NCBI GenBank assembly: GCA_944548615.1
Contig: OX155972.1
Coordinates: forward strand, 5,772,975 to 5,836,974
Origin: Micropterix aruncella
Lineage: Eukaryota > Arthropoda > Insecta > Lepidoptera > Micropterigidae
Direction: 5' to 3'
DNA: 64,000 bases
In this document: positions 1 through 10,645 of the stretch, one piece after another
Layout of the letters: each line of letters starts with the position of its first letter
Position numbering within the stretch: the stretch's first letter is position 1
The notes under the pieces: model-generated
The model's database searches: none
The model's input: only the letters and a program-made list of their open reading frames with translations
Told to the model about the DNA's origin: nothing
Made by a program: the position numbers and the translations under genes

Positions 1-900
1 ATGGGCAAGAGCCGAGTTCATATCAAGTATGGCAGAGTCAATATCGTCCGGTTTTGTGTGGATATAAACTTGTAGATCATCAGCGTAAAGGTGATACGAG
101 GTGGTAAGGTTCTCGGTTATGGGGCTGATAAATATAGAGAAGAGAAGAGGGGAAAGGACTCCTCCCTGGGGTACGCCGGCAGTAAGGTCGATCAGATCGG
201 TGGAAGTGTCGGCTGATTTAACACACTGTCGGCGCCCCTTCAGATAAGAGTCAAACCACATTACTGCATCATCTGAGTTTTTGAGAGAGTGCAACCGCTC
301 CAGCAATAGATTAAAATCGACCGTATTAAATGCGCTACTGAAATCTAAGAGTGTGAGAATTGTGAGTTTTCTATTGTCCATAGCGCATCTAATGTCATCG
401 GTGACTTTGACCAGAGCTGAGGTAGTGCTGTGACCAGGGCGAAAACCGGATTGGAGAGAATTAAGTAGTCCATGAGAGACAAGAAAGTGGTTTAGTTGGA
501 TGTATGCGACGCGTTCTATAACCTTCGAGAAAATAGGCAATATAGAAATTGGCCTATAGTCTTTGGGCAGCAGAGGTGAAGATGTTTTAGGTAAGGCGAT
601 GATAAAGGCCCGTTTCCAAAGAGTAGGGAAGCTACGATTTGTGAAAGAGAAGTTAATGATGTGAGTGAGAACTGAAAGAATTGGCTCAATAATTGGGCTG
701 ATAAGTGCAATATTTAAATTGTCGCACCCAGTCGCATTAGTTTGTATTTTTTTGATGATGCGTCGTAGTTCGTATGGCGTGGTGGCCGTGAAATTAAATT
801 GTGTGATAGGTGGTCTCACTCGTTGTCTAATGTTATGAATGGATGTTGATTTAATCAATGGGTCAATGCTTGACGGTTGAATGGCAAGTGGGAATTTAGA
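1..900 (-). pseudogene. LINE ORF2, reverse transcriptase half (frameshifted, truncated by window edge)
   Basis: Reverse-complement reading gives an open frame with RT motifs in order: a KDYRPISILP block near 570-540, a GFRPGHSTTSA block near 450-420, LDFSSAFNTV near 350-320, AGVPQGGVLSPLLFS near 180-140, and the catalytic YADDL near 90-75. The frame stays open to the window edge, so the thumb and C-terminal regions are missing only because the sequence stops. It belongs with the endonuclease frame upstream, from which it is separated by one frameshift. The product would copy element RNA at the nicked target site. Confidence 0.85.
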
Positions 901-2159
901 GCATTGAGATCAACATCCAGGCTTGTAGAGCTGTTTTTGGACTTTCCCACACCAAAGGACTTAAGAAATTTCCAGGTGTTCTTGGGAGTAGAGTTTAGCA
1001 AACTCCTGCATATGTAGGACCGTTTGGCACTTCTGCACAATTGGTTGCATCGATTTCTCTGCAATTTATAAGCTTTCCATAGTTCTTCTGTTTTTTGCCG
1101 TTTAAATTTGATTTTAGTTCGCTCCCGTTTCCCCATTGCCTGCTTTATATCCTCGCTTAGCCAGGGGCAAGGAGGGTGTTTGACTTTGATGGTCTTTAGC
1201 GGAGCATGCTTGACATACAACTGCAAAATGAGCCGATTGAGACAGTCAACTTTTTCGTCGATTGTAAGTTGTCCCTCAACGGCCGTCCACTCCGTGCTCC
1301 AGGCGTCCTGCAGAAGGTTTGCATAGTCTAATGCTTTCATATCGCGGATTCGCAGAATTTGTGGAGGTGGTTTAGGACAACGTAGCTTATAACCAATGTA
1401 CAGGAGATCGTGGTGAGAAAATCCAGAAGCTGTGCATTGTCCGTGAACTTTTATCCGATCAGGAGTAGACGTTATAATTAAATCAAGCAGACTACTAGAG
1501 GTTTTATCATGATGGGTGGCCTGCAATGGTGCAATATTAAGATTAAGGGACTCAATCATGTGATTGAGGTTTTGTGACCTACTATTATTTTTTAAAAGGC
1601 AAGTGTTGAAATCCCCCATAATAACAACATGTTCATAATGGGGGAGAAGGCTTTCAAGGCTGGATTCGAGTTCTTGAAAGTAATTTATTTGGGGAGGACA
1701 ATACACTACAGCGAGAAGGAGCGAATTGAACTGCAATTGCACTTCTAGGAAAATAAATTTAGGACGACCCCTGCACGTGGACGGAGATTGTAAAAGTACC
1801 TTGTATTTGAGATCACTACTTATATAAATTCCCACGCCTCCACACCTCCATCCAACTCTGTCATTCCGTATCAGTTTGTATCCGGGCAAAGGGTAAAGGT
1901 GTGATGCGAGTGTGGGCTTGAGCATAGTTTCACTAATAAGCAATGCGTGCAGGTTTAGTCCTGAAAAGGTGTCTAACAAGTCAGAATAATGGCTTGGGAT
2001 ACTCTGTGCATTAATGTGGCAGGCGTTAAAAATGTTTTTGTGTGGAGACAGGAGAAAACCCAAAGTTTCGTGAAGTGTATGTTCTGGTGAAATAGATGAG
2101 TCCAGAGGTTCATTGGCAGTCGAATCACTGTGCTCAGAATCACCTGAAAGCAGAGTCAT
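855..2159 (-). pseudogene. LINE ORF2, endonuclease half
   Basis: An ATG at 2157-2159 opens a frame of about 434 residues carrying an exonuclease-endonuclease-phosphatase (APE-type) domain. Visible motifs in order are HINAQSI (about 49-55), the catalytic-site SETML (about 76-80), GGVGIYIS (107-114), VVYCPP (151-156), MGDFNT (181-186), LDLIIT (225-230) and SHHDLL (249-254). These give the Asn, Glu, Asp/Asn and His residues expected of a target-nicking endonuclease. The region after about residue 290 is a basic linker towards the RT. The frame ends at 855, while the RT continues in another frame that is already open at about 900. One indel between about 860 and 905 therefore separates the two halves of one polyprotein. 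Confidence 0.85.
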
Positions 2160-2598
2160 TGAAAAAGCTAGGGAGGGGATTGATGGGGCTATTTGTAGGG
2201 GATGGCGGCAGTGGCATAAATATGAATTATAATAAATAAAAGGAAACAAATATATGAATAATAAAATAAAAAAGAATAATAATAAATAGTCAATAAACAA
2301 AGGAAAAAATATATCTAAGGTCCTGTTGGAATGAACATAATTTTTTAAACATTTAGGTCAACAGTACTTACAGCCTTATTAATATTAAATAGTACAATTA
2401 TTAAAATTAACACGTTACTAAATCTCAATTATTTTAAAAATTCCCAAAAGTTGGGAAAATGCAAAAGTGGAAAACATCATTTTTAATTGCGAGCAACATT
2501 GTCTTGCCGCGGATTGACTGTATATGGTTTGTTTACAAAAATTAAAATGACAATCGACCGGCATGAACGCGCGGCGCAATGTTGAATCCATCAGATGA

Positions 2599-3306
2599 CT
2601 ACTTTTTCGTTTTTTTAGCATTGTGCGATCGTAATTTGTGGATTTTCTGGTCTTTAAAGGAGCTTAAATGATTCAACGCACTTTTAAGGTGGTCGTCGGT
2701 GGTCAGTGTGCGTCGCGAACCGTCAGGAAAACAAACGATTACTGCTCCATTTCTTGTGAATAAATTGCTAACCTGAAAGTTTTGTCTGGGTTCTGTGAAG
2801 ATTCTCTGTCTTTGCGGTGTTAAAAATTCCGTAACCAATATCCTGGATCCTTTCAAATTAGATTTGTTCATCCAGACGAGTTCGCGATAATGACATTTCG
2901 CAAATTTAACCAAAATTGGTCGATATTTGTCACTGTTTGCGTGTGTTTTGCCGATCCGGTGACTTTGATCGAGATAATCTATGGAGAAGTTCGGCAGTTT
3001 CACTTGATTTTTGATGAGGCTTGTGACAACAGATGAGAGTTCTTCGCCGTGTTCTTCTTTAATGCCGTGGATGACGAGGTGGCTTCGCCTGGAATAGCAT
3101 TCCAGCTGGTCAATGCGACTACTCTGTTTAGATAACTCAGCTTCCATATTCTGAAGATCTCCAAAAACTAGTTTCTTGAATGCATTGAAATCAGTCGAGA
3201 GTGCATCGAGTGAATTTGAAGCAGGTGATTTTTCACTGTTTGCTTCGAGGCGCTGCTCAAAGTTCAGCATCCAAGCAACAAGGTCCTTCATTTGCGGCAT
3301 AGACAT
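2599..3306 (-). CDS. LINE ORF1 protein (coiled coil + RRM-like nucleic-acid-binding region)
   Basis: This is a 235-residue frame with a true ATG at 3304-3306. Residues about 30-75 form a heptad-rich, charged segment likely to be a coiled coil that trimerises the protein. They are followed by a basic YSRRSHLVIHG stretch (71-81) and an alternating alpha/beta region to about 165, like the RNA-recognition fold of L1-type ORF1 proteins. A basic C-terminal portion follows (about 165-235). There are no CCHC zinc knuckles, unlike classic Jockey gag-like ORF1s. In related elements the protein coats the element RNA and acts as a chaperone. It sits directly upstream of the endonuclease/RT frame in the same orientation. 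The assignment as ORF1 is firm from context; the fold is inferred. Confidence 0.8.
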   Translation of the reverse strand: MSMPQMKDLVAWMLNFEQRLEANSEKSPASNSLDALSTDFNAFKKLVFGDLQNMEAELSKQSSRIDQLECYSRRSHLVIHGIKEEHGEELSSVVTSLIKNQVKLPNFSIDYLDQSHRIGKTHANSDKYRPILVKFAKCHYRELVWMNKSNLKGSRILVTEFLTPQRQRIFTEPRQNFQVSNLFTRNGAVIVCFPDGSRRTLTTDDHLKSALNHLSSFKDQKIHKLRSHNAKKTKK

Positions 3307-3340
3307 CGTGGTAAGTAGGTACTCAAATACGAAATTTAAT

Positions 3341-3597
3341 GATCCAACAGGATAATTAACGAATATTTCCTTATTCTACATAAATTTCTTAGTGTTGGTA
3401 GCTGTCAAATTTGTAAATTTTCTGACAGCTGTTTATTGCCAAAAATATGGTGTAAATACCTTTGTTTTTTCGCAATGTCGGATAAAGACGTTTTAATAAC
3501 ACTATTGTACTCAATGTTAACACAAAACAATCGTTTTATATGAAAATATATAATATCGCAAATTGGGCAAAATAAATTTTCGACAACTCAATATCGA
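3341..3597. other. Unassigned AT-rich stretch
   Basis: AT-rich sequence between LINE G and repeat Z. It could include the LINE 5' untranslated region. I see no frame, hairpin or known repeat in it. Confidence 0.4.
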
Positions 3598-3935
3598 ATT
3601 CAAAAATCGAATGGAACTTCATGATGGAACATCGTATCATAGCTGTGTTTGGACTTGATAGAAAATTCTTGGAATGAACTTTGACCACGATTAGGTTTCA
3701 AGGTCTGATGGTGAAGCTGGAAGATAGGCGCTGGCATTCCAAGATGGAATATCGTATCATAGCCGTGTGTATGTGAATATCGTATCATAGCACAAAAGCG
3801 TGTTTTTAGTGTTTTTTTTAAAACTATTAATTATAAATTATTTATGATGAACATGTCTTGATTCTACACCCAGAATCGGCACCCGACGATGCTCTTCTTA
3901 CACGGTCAACAGCACAGACACACAACTTTTTAAAC
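3598..3935 (-). repeat. Dispersed repeat Z, copy 1 (inverse of 60748-61095)
   Basis: The reverse complement matches 60748-61095 at roughly nine bases in ten by eye. The repeat contains an internal motif built on CTATGATACGATATTC that recurs several times, so short reading frames with repeated YDT(I/M)FHH words appear in both copies. These frames are probably a by-product of the repeat and not a gene. A related 'atcgtatcata' word occurs at about 30367-30380 inside the piggyBac-type MITE. The class is unknown. Confidence 0.7.
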
Positions 3936-3959
3936 GCATGAAATACTAGCGTATTTTAT

Positions 3960-4085
3960 TTTAAGAAAATTGGTTGTTTCAGCCCGATTTTTTCCCGGTA
4001 AGTAGCCAAGGCCTTATAGAATGATTTGAGCGTGATGTCATTTTTTTACATGAGGAACTGACATCCGTACAGCGACGAAATGTCA
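3960..4085 (+). repeat. Short dispersed repeat P (TTG-GGTAAGTAGCCAAGG type)
   Basis: The block ending in CCCGGTAAGTAGCCAAGG is followed by a 'gagcgtgatgtca' stretch. Related blocks lie at 62031-62130 (+), 51085-51135 (+), 29620-29680 (-) and 6530-6580 (-). The shared core reads like GGTTGTGTCACCNCAAG..TTGCCCGGCAAGTA. It could be the end of an unrecognised transposon family. Confidence 0.45.
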
Positions 4086-4600
4086 AATATATCATAACAT
4101 TTATTTTCACACTAATCAAATACCCAATGCCTAATTGTCTCCTTTATCCTTCTCTAAGTAAATACAGTAAAAAATATTATATGTCAAAATTAACATAATG
4201 TATTGGTATATATTTGTATTAGTTTACCCTTAATTTAACTGTATTACTTGTCTTTGTACTGTAAGATGCCAATTAAAAATTAGGTTACCAAATGGTCAAC
4301 TTTGAGATATCGCTATAATGTTAAGTCCGTCATTTGTGCAATTATTTGTTTTCTTGTAACCAGTGTAGTATTCAACTCGTTATTCGACTCGTCATTTCTA
4401 GAAAATGCTACACGTCTGCTTTTAATTTATACGTTTATGAAACACATATATGGGCTATGAAAAAAATATTTTAAACTAAGAGAAGCATTAAAAATATTTC
4501 ATTATTTCATGCTAATGTTTCGGTATTCTTCGTGAAACTTTATAGCTATACTCATGTCGACCAATTACGTTTTTAACTTCTTACCTAAATTACCGATTAT
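4086..4600. other. Unassigned AT-rich stretch
   Basis: No coding potential or recognisable repeat is visible. It has low-complexity AT-rich sequence. Confidence 0.4.
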
Positions 4601-4602
4601 TC

Positions 4603-5020
4603 GTGGTCATTTCGACCTGATCCGATAGATTATTCCGGTGGGCTATAGGTTGTCGTTTGAATCGGTGTCGGCTACGTGCTCGGAGCTTGGTTTAATAAGT
4701 GCAAACTGTGAGGCGGGCACTTGAGCCTGTCTACCGACAAACCTCTTCCACTTGACATCTGCCGGACGACGTCGGGCCGTCCCTCTTGTCCCTTTTTCCC
4801 CCTCAATCTGCCCTGAAACCCGTCCGCCGACCGCCGGTGTGCTAAATATTTAATTAGCCCAGTCCGCCTGAGCCGAGATCGATAGCCGCAAACGGCCCAA
4901 ACGTGTCCTCCGCATTTATTGGCTAATGGATCCCACGTTTCACACATCACTAACCGTGCGATATGCCCTGATCGAGTATGGTAAATACGCCAGTTATACG
5001 TAATTATGCATTTATTATAT
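4603..5020 (+). repeat. Repeat R2, copy 1
   Basis: The first of three copies of a GC-richer unit that starts ATTCGTGGTCATTTCGACC and runs through TTTAATAAGTGCAAAC, a CTTCCACTTGACATCTGCC block, and GTTTCACAC near its end. The others are at about 5283-5730 and 6640-7040. Copies 1 and 3 are the closest. Both happen to leave a minus-strand frame of about 90 codons open (4672-4950 and 6710-6982). I cannot classify it. The GC content is clearly above the flanks. Confidence 0.7.
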
Positions 5021-5159
5021 TATTATATTAGGTATAACCTAGTACTTACCTTCAATTACAGGGGTGAACATATTTTTCCTTCGATCCGCGAACCGTCTAT
5101 GCTACGGTGAAACCTAGTGAAAACAAAATTGAGTGATTTCTCCCAACACTTAGAAAGTG

Positions 5160-5730
5160 AACCCAACCTGGTTTTTCCACCGGCTGAGAGAGGGCGCTCA
5201 TCGATTTTATTTATGAAGTTAATATTCAGATGAAATCCGACACTTGGGGTGACTGCGTTCATAGATTCAATTTTTTTCTAGCATCCGATTATTCGTGGTC
5301 ATTTTGACCCGTTCCGATTGATTCTTTCCGGTGGGTGACAGGTTGTCGTTTAAATCGGTGTCGGCTACGTGCTCAGGCTTGGTTTAATAAGTGCAAACGG
5401 CAAGGCGCCCGCACGTAAGCCTCTTTAGAAAGAACCCTCTTCCACTTGACATCTGCCGGTCGACGTCGGGCCGACCCCCTTGTCCCTTTTTCCCCTCAGT
5501 CTGCCCTGAAACCAGTCCGCCGACCGCCGGTGCGCTAAATATTTAATTAGCTTAGCTCACTTGAGCCCAGATCGATAATCGCGAATGGCCCAATCGTGTC
5601 CTTCGTATTTATTGGCTAATGGATCCTTCGTTTCACAGTGCAATACCCGTGTGATATGCCCTGATGAAATAGGGTAAATGTATTTATTATATTATTATAT
5701 TAGGTATAAGCTAGGACTTACGGTCAATGT
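5160..5730 (+). repeat. Repeat R2, copy 2 with upstream flank module
   Basis: The main unit starts at about 5283. The upstream part (about 5185-5235, a GAGAGAGGGCG-CATCGATT block) also matches the flank of copy 3 at about 6467-6515, so the repeated unit is longer than the GC-rich core. Copy 2 has more substitutions than copies 1 and 3 and has lost their shared reading frame. That suggests the frame is not under selection. Confidence 0.65.
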
Positions 5731-5739
5731 GAGGACGTG

Positions 5740-6330
5740 ACATGAGGAGTGGTCAATGTGAATAAGTGTTCGTTGCCGGATCGGTTTAATATTCTTTCCG
5801 TTTTACGAAATCTTTTTGGAGTTTTCCGTTCCTCATGGCGGCAGGGTGATGCCCAAGTTGGAGCGAAGATAATACGCGTATTTTTGACGTTCCAGCGGTC
5901 TTAGTAGGGAGGGAGGACGACCGAAAGAGATAAGCTACTATAAGGTAGTTCTAAGAGAATTTTGAATGAGAGACTAATCAGGTCGGGGTCATGGCCTCGA
6001 GTTTGGCCGTTAGGGAGACGATGCGGGGAAATTGGGATGGCGACAACATAAATGAGGGTGATGACCGTACAGGCTCGGCCAATTCGGGGAACGTCTTGAC
6101 GGGGGTTGTCAAAGCTCGGGGGTAGAAGTCCCGACGAGAAACGATGGTCGATGGTCCGAAGTCGAAGAGACGCATTCTCGAAGAGGCGCGAAGACGGTGC
6201 GCATCCTAACCGCAAGCGCATGACCGTGGGCCCAAGACGAGACGATCGGCCCCCGCGCACGTTTACGGCCGAGGGACGCGCCATGGCAGGCTGCCACCCA
6301 AGGAGTCCTCACATCACATTGTGAAATTTT
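5740..6330. other. GC-rich unassigned block between R2 copies
   Basis: Noticeably GC-rich sequence with overlapping short frames on both strands (for example 5901-6284 minus). None resembles a known domain. The block lies between the second and third R2 copies, so it is probably an insertion or part of the same repeat. I see no terminal repeats. Confidence 0.4.
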
Positions 6331-6464
6331 GATTGGAATATCTTATATACAAGCTACACTAATAATATTTAGTTTCCGCCAAGTATTAAAAATAAATATT
6401 AACGTCATCTGTTGGGCGCTTGGCCCAATCCCGCTTTTAATCGAAAACCTAACTAGTTTGCCAG

Positions 6465-7045
6465 CCAGCCGAGAGAGGGCGTTCATCGATTATATTTATA
6501 AAATTAAATTTCAGTTGATATCAGTCCTTGGATACTTGCCGAGAATGTCTTGGGGTAACACAACCGATTTTTTTCCTAGTTACAAAATAATACATTTAGG
6601 ATTTTCATTCATAGCCGCGTTTTCGCCGTTTGCACATTCGTGGTCATTTCGACCCGAAACGATTGATTCTTTCCAGCGGGCAATAGGTTGTCGTTTGAAT
6701 CGGTGTCGGCTACGTGTTCAGGGCTCGGTTTAATAAGTGCAAACGGCGAGGCGGGCACGTGAGCCTCTCTAGCGACAACCCTCTTCCACTTGACATCTGC
6801 CGGACGACGTCGGGCCGTCCCTCTTGTCCCTTTTTCCCCCTCAGTCTGCCCTGAAACCCGTCCGCCGACCGCCGGTGTGCTAAATATTTAATTAGCCCAG
6901 TCCGCCTGAGCCGAGATCGATAGCCGCAAACGGCCCAAACGTGTCCTCCGCATTTATTCGCTAATGGATCACACGTTTTCACACTTCACTAACCGTGTAA
7001 ATGATCTGGTGGAGTAGGGTAAATACGCAGGTCTTACGATATAAT
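6465..7045 (+). repeat. Repeat R2, copy 3 with upstream flank module
   Basis: The core starts at about 6640 and runs to about 7040. It is near-identical to copy 1 over the CTTCCACTTGACATCTGCC to GTTTCACAC interval. The flank module at 6467-6515 matches copy 2. Just upstream, 6530-6580 carries a P-type block on the minus strand. Copies 1 to 2 are about 680 bp apart and copies 2 to 3 about twice that, compatible with an old tandem array that lost a unit. Confidence 0.65.
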
Positions 7046-7159
7046 TCTCTTTTATGAGCTCAAACAATATCGATTGTAATGATTGACCAATATGGATTGG
7101 ATAACGAACATCTGTATGACGAATTCCTCGATGTAACGAATTTTACTTTACCGGCCTAC

Positions 7160-7815
7160 TAACCGACCATTTGTGGTTTGTCGACCACAACGGGTGAACC
7201 CGTCACCCCAGGAAGTTATAACGATAATGATCGTTCTATCTCCCGTGAGGTTAGCGTAGAAGACTTTGTGTATGATACAAATCTACCGTCCAGCAAAAAC
7301 CAACGCGGACCAACAGAGATCAACGCCTTACGGCGAGGCACTAGAAAAGTACCTACTAACAGTTTCGGCCAAATTTCTCCGGCTTCCCGACTGGTTATGG
7401 GTTCGAGGTCGCTTGCGCGGTCGTCTCGTCGTCCATGATAGATTCGGTGTCTATCACGGACCAGGGCATTCTTTACCAGGCTCTTCACCCGGTATCGGGT
7501 AGCTGATCGGTCGTTTCAAGAGCAGTTGTCGTAATATTAACAAATACCCTCGCTCTATAGAAAACGAATCCGTTTCCAGACTCCCCCGGCTATCAGTCGG
7601 AATGAACAGTCGATTGGCTGACGCCGCAAGGTGCGCAAACCGCCCAGGAGCACCCAAAGAGCGATTTTTAGGAAACTGGCTCGCAGGCAAAACGTTCTAT
7701 CCGGGCTCGCACTTCTCCGTGAAGGCTACCGGATGGGTGTTGACCTGTGAGTTGGGCCGACCCCAACACCTTGGTCCGAGTGGCCCAACTGCACTAGACC
7801 CAATTAGCTTTATGT
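7160..7815 (+). repeat. Rep1 dispersed repeat, copy 1
   Basis: This starts near a GTCGACCACAACGGGTGAACC end, passes through TCTATCTCCCGTGAGGTTAG, and continues to the GACTCCCCCGGC and GGGTGTTGACC blocks. The same ordered blocks recur in the window at about 10.2, 20.6-21.8, 49.2, 56.7 and 63.9 kb. The copy is moderately diverged. Overlapping frames of 70-90 codons exist on both strands but are not shared cleanly between copies, so I treat the family as non-coding or strongly decayed. No transposase or RT motif is visible. Confidence 0.75.
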
Positions 7816-7977
7816 TTTAAGAACATGTGGTATCTGGCTTTCTCTTCTCTCGTTCCATTCTTGTCATTCAAAAAAAGTCTGAGTTTACAATTAGAGAAGA
7901 AACACCTTTTCCTATTTTGTAGTATCAGAGTCCTGGAGCTTGATTTTTTAGGACACGATAGATAAAATATCATATAC

Positions 7978-8001
7978 GAAATGACGTCACGATGACGTCA
8001 T
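7978..8001. promoter_or_regulatory. Paired TGACGTCA palindromes (CRE-like)
   Basis: Two perfect TGACGTCA octamers lie ten bases apart, start to start. TGACGTCA is the consensus bound by CREB/ATF bZIP proteins. No promoter or gene is adjacent, so function is speculative and the pair may simply belong to a repeat. Confidence 0.3.
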
Positions 8002-8149
8002 TATCTATCGCTTTTCATTTAAATTCGAACATGGAATGCAGAAGTGATAGAGATATGACGTAATCTCATAAGCCAATGCACAGTGCTTTGAATGTAGTAA
8101 ATGTCAAAATCAAAACATTACAAAACACTGTTCGATTCCTTTAACTAAT

Positions 8150-9090
8150 AAACTTGGAGTCCCGCAGGGTTCCATTTTGGGCCCTATTCTATTTTTAGTA
8201 TATGTAAATGATTTACCAATGTATTTCAACGATATATTTCAACAACTATGTTTGCTGATGACACTAGTTTAATTGTTGCCGGTAAAGATATGGACGAATT
8301 ATTGATTAACGTTAAAATTAATCTATTCAAACTAAATAGTTGGTTTGAGAGCAACAACCTCACACTAAATGCGTCTAAAAGTAACTTCATACATTTTACA
8401 AATCATCGAAATCGAAATAAAGGTTCGCCAATAATACTTTCAATAAATAACACTGCCATTCCTCAAACTCATTGTACTAGATTTTTAGGTGTTCATGTCG
8501 ACGAACTTTTAAAATGGAACTTTCACTGTGAAAACCTCGAAAGTAGGTTAAGTCGGGCATGTTATGCTTTAAGTATTGTAAGAAGGTCGTTGGATGAATT
8601 GCAAACAAGAAATGTTTATTTCAGCTATATTGAAGCTATCCTAAGTTATGCCATTACGATCTGGGGAAATTGTTATGCTTGTCATAGGGAACCCATATTT
8701 ATACTCCAAAAGAGAGCAGTGCGAATAATTGCAAAGGTGAAAAGGGAAGAGTCGTGTCGACCCATTTTTAAAAGGCTAAGAATCCTCACCTTAACCTCAC
8801 TCTATCTCTTTAAGTTACTAACTGAGTTTTTTAAAAATAAAGAAACACATTATAAAAAGTTTTCAGATACACATACTAAAAATACGAGAAATAAATTAAA
8901 CATTTTTATACCATGTATTAAACTAAACACAGCAAGGCAAGACACAAAATACTCAGGACCATATTACTTTAACAGGCTACCAGAAAGTTTAAAAACTATT
9001 CAAGTGGAAAGCTTATTCAAAAAGTTACTTAAAGAATTCTTATTAGACAAAGCTTTTTACTCGATCGATGAGTTTGTTAATTTTAAATAA
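8150..9090 (+). pseudogene. LINE family A reverse transcriptase, C-terminal part, frameshifted
   Basis: Reading from about 8155 gives LGVPQGSILGPILFLVYVND and then a frameshift around 8236. There a short ATATTTCAAC duplication replaces the sequence found in the 52-kb copy. The frame then resumes with the catalytic FADDTSL (8251-8271) and stays open for 280 codons to the stop at 9088-9090. Downstream are the LGVHVD, LSRACYALS, ILSYAITIWGN and LQKRAVRII blocks typical of the thumb and C-terminal region of Jockey/CR1-group RTs. It is non-functional because of the truncation and the shift. Confidence 0.85.
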
Positions 9091-9240
9091 TTTTTCAAAT
9101 TTTTTGGTCATTTTTTTGACAATTTTAAGTAGTATTTTTTAATTATTCTGACTTTCTGATTTTAATTTCTTCATTATTTTTATCAATTATTTTAATTTGT
9201 GGTTTTAGTAAATAAATCTTAAAAATGATTTGGATGCCCT

Positions 9241-9412
9241 AAAAGCAATAAAGAAGTAACTGTATGTACGTGGTGATAAATTTAAATATTGTAAAAACGA
9301 ACTAATATACTGTATTAATTACTGAACTAATAAACTAAAAGCAATAAAGAAGTAACTGTATGTACGTGGTGATAAATTTAAATATTGTAATAACGAACTA
9401 ATATACTGTAAT
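9241..9412 (+). repeat. 96-bp tandem duplication in LINE A 3' UTR
   Basis: Two head-to-tail copies start AAAAGCAATAAAGAAGTAAC at 9241 and 9337 and are nearly identical. The same segment occurs once in the 51.6-kb copy, so the duplication is specific to this insertion. Confidence 0.8.
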
Positions 9413-9500
9413 TTAAATGTACCTAAATATTAAGTTTCTACAATCTGTTAAGATTTTTTGGAAATAAATTGAAATTGAAATTGAAAAATTGAAAATTGAT

Positions 9501-10160
9501 GGGACAAAAATCATAACTCCAGCATTTCTGCACGGATTAAAAAGAAAACAATAAATAGATTTAAAATAATGATTTGAAATCATAAAACAGAATTTACCAG
9601 AAAATAATATTGATGTTATGTCTTAAAAACTCATACACCGAACATTAATAAATAAACTGCAAATGAAACTTAATTCTAATTTTATTTTTACGAAAAACAA
9701 AAATCATGATAGGACAAGTGATAGAGATATGACGTATGGCGCAAACAGTAAAACTTTAATTATAATGCACAAAAACAAAATGGAATAAAAGAAATAAAAT
9801 AAAATACAAACGGAGCTGCCATGGAATTCACCGACCGAAGCGTGCTCATCATATACTATTATTACACTTCTGGGGGATCAACAGTAGATTCCAGACTAAC
9901 GACCGGCTGTGGTAGGTTTAGGACAGCTGTCTTGCCACATGACCCATGGCATTTAGTTTAGTTAACTGAACATAAACTTACAAAAGCCATCGCGCATTAT
10001 TATTATTTTTTAGCAGGTTTTTAAATAAGTGAAATTATGATTTTTGTCGATGAAACACTATGCCATGGCTTTAGCCGTTCTGTCAAACAGTTTGTCAATG
10101 GTATCAATTGGTTGACGATCGGTTTTGTATATTTAAACTATTTTAAACTGTCTCCACCGA
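9501..10160. other. Unassigned stretch
   Basis: AT-rich, with no convincing frames. At 9716-9736 it carries a 21-bp segment identical to 8042-8062 upstream of LINE A (see findings). Confidence 0.4.
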
Positions 10161-10167
10161 GTTGTCT

Positions 10168-10645
10168 TGCTGAGTTGGCCACGTAGACCCATTCTGTTCA
10201 GGGTTGGTCACACTCACGGATCAACACCTATCCGACGGCCTCCACGCATGAAGTGTGAGCCTGGGTAGGACTCTGGCCTTAGTTAGTTTCCCCTGGGATT
10301 CAACCTTCTGGCGCTCCTGGACGGTCTGCGCACCGTGCGGCGTAAGCCAATCGACTGTGCACTCTGACTAACAGTCGGGGGAGTCTGGAAGTAGTACTTT
10401 TTAATACAGAGCGGGGGTGGTTGCGGACCTTATGGTGACTGCTCTTGAAACGACCATCGGCTACCCGATCCAGGACCGCGCAAGCGACCTCGAACTCGTA
10501 ACCAATCGAGAGACTTTAGTAATCTGGTCGCAATCGGAAGTAAGGGCGTGAGTGTAAGCCCGCAGGGTAACACTCCTGGCTATCTCGCGGTTAAGGCGTT
10601 GGCCTCTTACGGGCATGTGGCGGAGCTTAGGGCCCATTAGCTCCC
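10168..10645 (-). repeat. Rep1 dispersed repeat, copy 2
   Basis: Inverse orientation. It starts at the GAGTTGGCCACG end and passes through the GGGTTGGTCACACTC, GACGGTCTGCGCACCG, GAGCGGGGGTGG and CGCAAGCGACCTCGAACTC blocks seen in the 20.6-21.8 kb cluster. It ends at GGGCCCATTAGCTCCCG (10630-10646), the same boundary seen at 21417-21440. Confidence 0.75.

Larger units (their letters stand above)
1..3340 (-). mobile_element. Non-LTR retrotransposon (LINE family G), two-ORF, 3' end beyond window
   Basis: Read on the minus strand, the order is ORF1 (coiled coil plus RNA-binding-like region), then an apurinic-type endonuclease, then reverse transcriptase. This is the layout of a LINE of the CR1/Jockey group. 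The RT runs off the left edge of the window just after its YADD box, so the C-terminus and 3' tail are not visible. ORF1 appears intact and ORF2 is broken by one frameshift near 860-905. Few other lesions are visible, so the copy is probably young. The 5' end is not precisely defined; I place it shortly upstream of the ORF1 start. The clade is inferred from layout only. Confidence 0.85.
8103..9500 (+). mobile_element. LINE family A, copy 1 (5'-truncated)
   Basis: The copy starts abruptly inside the RT domain and runs to a GAAATTGAAATTG-type 3' tail near 9470-9500. It aligns by eye with the minus-strand copy at 51584-53040 and with the older copy at about 44570-45440. 5' truncation with a simple-repeat tail is normal for this class. 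A 96-bp tandem duplication is present in the 3' untranslated region (9241-9336 and 9337-9412). Confidence 0.85.

Noticed and set aside
4672..6982. Similar ~90-codon minus frames in R2 copies 1 and 3
   Set aside because: The copies are near-identical DNA, and copy 2 has lost the frame, so there is no evidence of selection for a protein.
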